The position numbers and the translations under genes were made by a program. Under the pieces are notes generated by a model that was not told the origin of the DNA, did not search any database, and saw nothing but the letters and a program-made list of their open reading frames with translations. DNA of 64,000 bases, from NCBI RefSeq assembly GCF_003332825.1, contig NZ_QIRF01000001.1, positions 310,001 through 374,000 on the forward strand, read 5' to 3'. Positions 61,771 through 64,000 of the stretch are shown here, piece after piece (positions within the stretch are counted from its first letter, which is position 1; the number at the start of each line of letters is the position of its first letter). Source of the DNA: Dyella sp. C9. Lineage in GTDB: Bacteria > Pseudomonadota > Gammaproteobacteria > Xanthomonadales > Rhodanobacteraceae.

Positions 61771-63663
61771 ATGACCGCAACGACGATCCTCCTGGACGGC
61801 AACAGTCTCACCCGAGAGCAGTTGGTGGCGGTGGCCCGCCAGGGCCTGCGCGTGGAGCTGGACGAGACGCAGCTCAAGCGCGTGCAGCGCGCGGCTGATT
61901 TTCTCGCCGACAAGGTGAGCTGCGGCGAACCCACCTACGGCGTTACCACCGGGTTCGGCAGCAATGCCGACAAGTTGCTGGGTGCGCATCGCTTGCGCGA
62001 CGAACTGCCTGGTGGCAATCCGGACAAGCCCGAAGGCACGCTGCTGGAAGAGTTGCAGCACAACCTCATCACCACCCATGCGGTGTGCGTCGGTAAGCCG
62101 TTCGCGCCGGAAGTGGTGCGCGCCATGCTGGTGATCCGCATCAATACCTTGATGCGCGGCCACTCGGGCATTCGCGTGGAAACGCTGAAGGCGCTGACCG
62201 CGATGCTCAATGCAGGCGTGGTGCCGGTGGTGCCGGAGAAGGGCTCGGTGGGCGCCAGTGGCGACCTCGCTCCGCTGTCGCACCTGGCCATCGTGCTGCT
62301 GGGTGGTGGCGAAGCGTTCTACCAGGGCGAGCGCCTCGCGGGCGCCGAGGCGCTCAAGCGTGCCGGCCTCGAGCCCATCCGTCTTTCCTTCAAGGAGGGC
62401 CTGGCGCTCAACAACGGCACCGCGCAGATGCTCGCCACGGCGACGCTGGCGCTGGACGAACTGGAACACCTGCTCGACCTCGCCGACCTCGCGGCGGCGA
62501 TGACGCTCGACGCATTCGCCGGACGCAGCGGCGCGCTGCGCCCGGAGGTGCATGCACTGCGTCCGCATCCGGGCCAGGTGGAGGCGGCCGCGCACGTGCG
62601 CGATCTGCTCCAGGGCAGCACGCTGGTCGACATTCCGTATCACCTGGTGCCGCGCTTCAAGCAGTGGACGGCCGAGGCGTGGGCCGATCCGACCGACCAG
62701 GCGCTCACCTTCGACATCGGCTGGGACTGGGTGCCGGCCAACCAGCGCCACGGCCGCGAGGCGTTCTATGCGCGCTTCCTGCCGTTCAAGGGCGGCAAGA
62801 CGCACCAGCCGCAGGATGCCTACTGCCTGCGCTGCATGCCGCAGGTGCATGGCGCGGTGCGCGATGCGTGGGCCCAGGCCTGCCGCGTGATCGACATCGA
62901 GCTCAACGCGGTCACCGATAATCCGCTGATCTTCCCTGACGCCGAGAACGCCGAGTTCATCGAGGAACAGGTGATCTCCGCCGGCCACTTCCACGGCATG
63001 CCGCTGGCGCTGGCGATGAGCTACGTGAAGGCCGCCATTCCGGTGCTCGCCTCCATCGCCGAGCGTCGCCTCAACAAGCTGGTCGATCCGGCCACCAACG
63101 ACGGCCTGCCGGCCTTCCTTACCGGCAACGAGGACGGCACCGATTCGGGCTTCATGATCGTGCAGTACACCGCCGCGGCCCTGGTCAACGACCTGGCCAC
63201 GCGCGCGCACCCGGCCAGCGTGTATTCGGTGCCGACCAGCGCCAACGCCGAGGACCACGTCTCGATGGGCGCCAACGAGGCGCGCCATGTGCTGGAGATG
63301 ATGGAAGACCTTGGCCACGTGATCGCGCTGGAGCTGTACACCGCGGCGCAGGCGCTGGATTTCCGCCAGGCCATGCTCAACGCGGCACGCCGCCTCGCCG
63401 CGCGCGGCGACTGGCAGGCGCTGGCGGGCAAGGTGTCCAACGCCCCGCGCGAAGGCCATCCGCACTACGCGCAGTTCGCCGAGGAAGTGCAGCAGCTCAC
63501 CAATGCGCTGGCCAACGTGGGTGATTTCCACGCCGGCTCTGCCGTGCGCAAGGCGCACGATGCACTGCGCCAGCACATCGGCTTCATGGCGCGCGACCGT
63601 GCCATGGACGGCGACGTGCGGAGCATCTGCTCGCTGGTACGCGAGCGCGTTTTCGCCAGCTGA
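61771..63663 (+). CDS. hutH: Histidine ammonia-lyase-type MIO enzyme with long insertion
   Basis: The 630-residue enzyme is of the aromatic amino acid lyase family; standard HutH has about 510. The MIO cofactor triad is A162-S163-G164 in GSVGASGDLAPLSHLA. Y56, N214/N215 (LALNNGTAQM), Y351 and R354 (QDAYCLRCMPQVHG) complete the active site. H103 in TTHAVCVGKPF aligns with the His that selects histidine in HutH. An insertion of about 60 residues (about 284-346) splits the segment between LLQGS and the YCLRC motif, and there is a smaller one near 80-92 (GGNPDKPEGT). It would make urocanate (if histidine) for hutU. The hut gene name is therefore probable, not certain. Confidence 0.85.
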   Translation: MTATTILLDGNSLTREQLVAVARQGLRVELDETQLKRVQRAADFLADKVSCGEPTYGVTTGFGSNADKLLGAHRLRDELPGGNPDKPEGTLLEELQHNLITTHAVCVGKPFAPEVVRAMLVIRINTLMRGHSGIRVETLKALTAMLNAGVVPVVPEKGSVGASGDLAPLSHLAIVLLGGGEAFYQGERLAGAEALKRAGLEPIRLSFKEGLALNNGTAQMLATATLALDELEHLLDLADLAAAMTLDAFAGRSGALRPEVHALRPHPGQVEAAAHVRDLLQGSTLVDIPYHLVPRFKQWTAEAWADPTDQALTFDIGWDWVPANQRHGREAFYARFLPFKGGKTHQPQDAYCLRCMPQVHGAVRDAWAQACRVIDIELNAVTDNPLIFPDAENAEFIEEQVISAGHFHGMPLALAMSYVKAAIPVLASIAERRLNKLVDPATNDGLPAFLTGNEDGTDSGFMIVQYTAAALVNDLATRAHPASVYSVPTSANAEDHVSMGANEARHVLEMMEDLGHVIALELYTAAQALDFRQAMLNAARRLAARGDWQALAGKVSNAPREGHPHYAQFAEEVQQLTNALANVGDFHAGSAVRKAHDALRQHIGFMARDRAMDGDVRSICSLVRERVFAS

Positions 63664-63670
63664 GCACCAG

Positions 63671-63688
63671 GGGCCGCGCAAGCGGCCC
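63671..63688 (+). terminator. Terminator after hutH-like gene
   Basis: GGGCCGC (63671-63677)/GCGGCCC (63682-63688) with a 4-nt loop is followed by TTGTTCTTT. It lies eight bases after the stop. Confidence 0.8.
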
Positions 63689-63716
63689 TTGTTCTTTCAG
63701 GGTGGTGGAAAACGTG

Positions 63717-64000
63717 TCAGCTGGATGGCGCAGGTTGCGCCTGCTGCACGCGATGCAACTGCAGCGTGGCCCAGCCCAGCCACAACAGGATCAGCGAGAT
63801 CAGGATCTTTTGCGTGATGCCGGTGGGCATCAGCTTCAGCAGGGCCAGCACCCACAGCTGGATGAAGGCCAGGCAGGCCACCACGAGCCCCATGCCGCTG
63901 CCTTCGCGCAGGCGTGGGTCGCGTCGCCAGCGCATCGATAGCGCCAGCATGCCCACGCACAGGCACAGGAAAGTAGTTTGCGCGGTCTGCAGGTGGATCA
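63717..64000 (-). CDS. Membrane protein, C-terminal part (5' end outside window)
   Basis: The frame is open to the right edge of the window; about 94 residues are visible. There are three hydrophobic segments (TTFLCLCVGMLALSM; GLVVACLAFIQLWVLALLKLM; ILISLILLWLGWATLQL) and a polar end QAQPAPSS. I do not recognise the family. It converges on the hutH-like gene. Confidence 0.7.
   Translation of the reverse strand, partial: IHLQTAQTTFLCLCVGMLALSMRWRRDPRLREGSGMGLVVACLAFIQLWVLALLKLMPTGITQKILISLILLWLGWATLQLHRVQQAQPAPSS

Noticed and set aside
61729..63681. A 650-residue frame antisense to the ammonia-lyase gene
   Set aside because: It follows the plus-strand codon pattern, with His/Arg-rich low-complexity protein and no start signal.

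Overview
The window is 64 kb of GC-rich bacterial chromosome. The gene set (folC-dedD-cvpA-purF block, CpxR/CpxA-like pair, hut genes, TonB-dependent siderophore receptor, many c-di-GMP genes, encoded CCA on the tRNA) fits a gammaproteobacterium. The GC content and the two REP-like palindromes built on GTAGGAGCGCACCCTGTGCG suggest Xanthomonadales, most likely Rhodanobacteraceae (Dyella/Rhodanobacter/Luteibacter type). The family assignment is inference; there is no rRNA in the window. Genes are tightly packed: no gap exceeds about 300 bp, and I saw no phage, IS element or CRISPR array.

Layout. 0-4.5 kb: end of an aldo/keto reductase, a Spy/CpxP-like chaperone divergent from a CpxR/CpxA-like two-component system with an exact CpxR box between them, and a DMT exporter. 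4.6-12.3 kb: large secreted glycoside-hydrolase-like protein, a YiiX-like peptidase coupled to a 7TM diguanylate cyclase, an MFS pump and a glyoxalase-fold protein. 12.3-17.7 kb: a lipoprotein phosphodiesterase, then a leftward stress group (catalase-like peroxidase + cytochrome b561; Ada-AlkA + Ogt). 17.9-25 kb: hutU, a class A beta-lactamase-like protein with an apparently enlarged omega loop, MAPEG, a TenA/HDO-like enzyme and a GGDEF-EAL protein. 25-32 kb: MsrA, arylamine N-acetyltransferase, an RNase Sa-like ribonuclease overlapping its barstar-type inhibitor gene, DUF72, AraC and an MscS-type channel. 32-37 kb: endonuclease V, a metal-site-less Fur relative in tandem with a YqjI-like PadR regulator, and a divergent ABC exporter. 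37-44 kb: TlpA-like protein, Tat-type DOPA-dioxygenase-fold protein, and an amino-acid group (symporter, threonine-synthase-like enzyme, cysteine dioxygenase, HAAAP permease). 44-50.6 kb: TonB siderophore receptor with a Fur-type palindrome, its AraC regulator, and a CueR/CopA copper module followed by a 52-residue membrane protein. 50.7-57.2 kb: small enzymes, then folC-dedD-cvpA-purF and a ferritin-like protein. 57.3-64 kb: VOC protein, alanine dehydrogenase with its divergent Lrp regulator, tRNA-Pro(CGG), hisS with a terminator-like leader, an unusually long histidine ammonia-lyase-type enzyme, and the end of a membrane protein.

Main themes are envelope and metal stress (Cpx, Cu, Fe/Ni regulators), oxidative and alkylation defence, amino-acid catabolism (His, Ala, Cys, Thr) and c-di-GMP signalling. 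The items most worth following are the ribonuclease/inhibitor pair, the PadR-Fur-like regulator pair with its 78-bp coding repeats, the long MIO ammonia-lyase, the short protein after copA whose ribosome-binding site lies in a hairpin, and the hisS leader.
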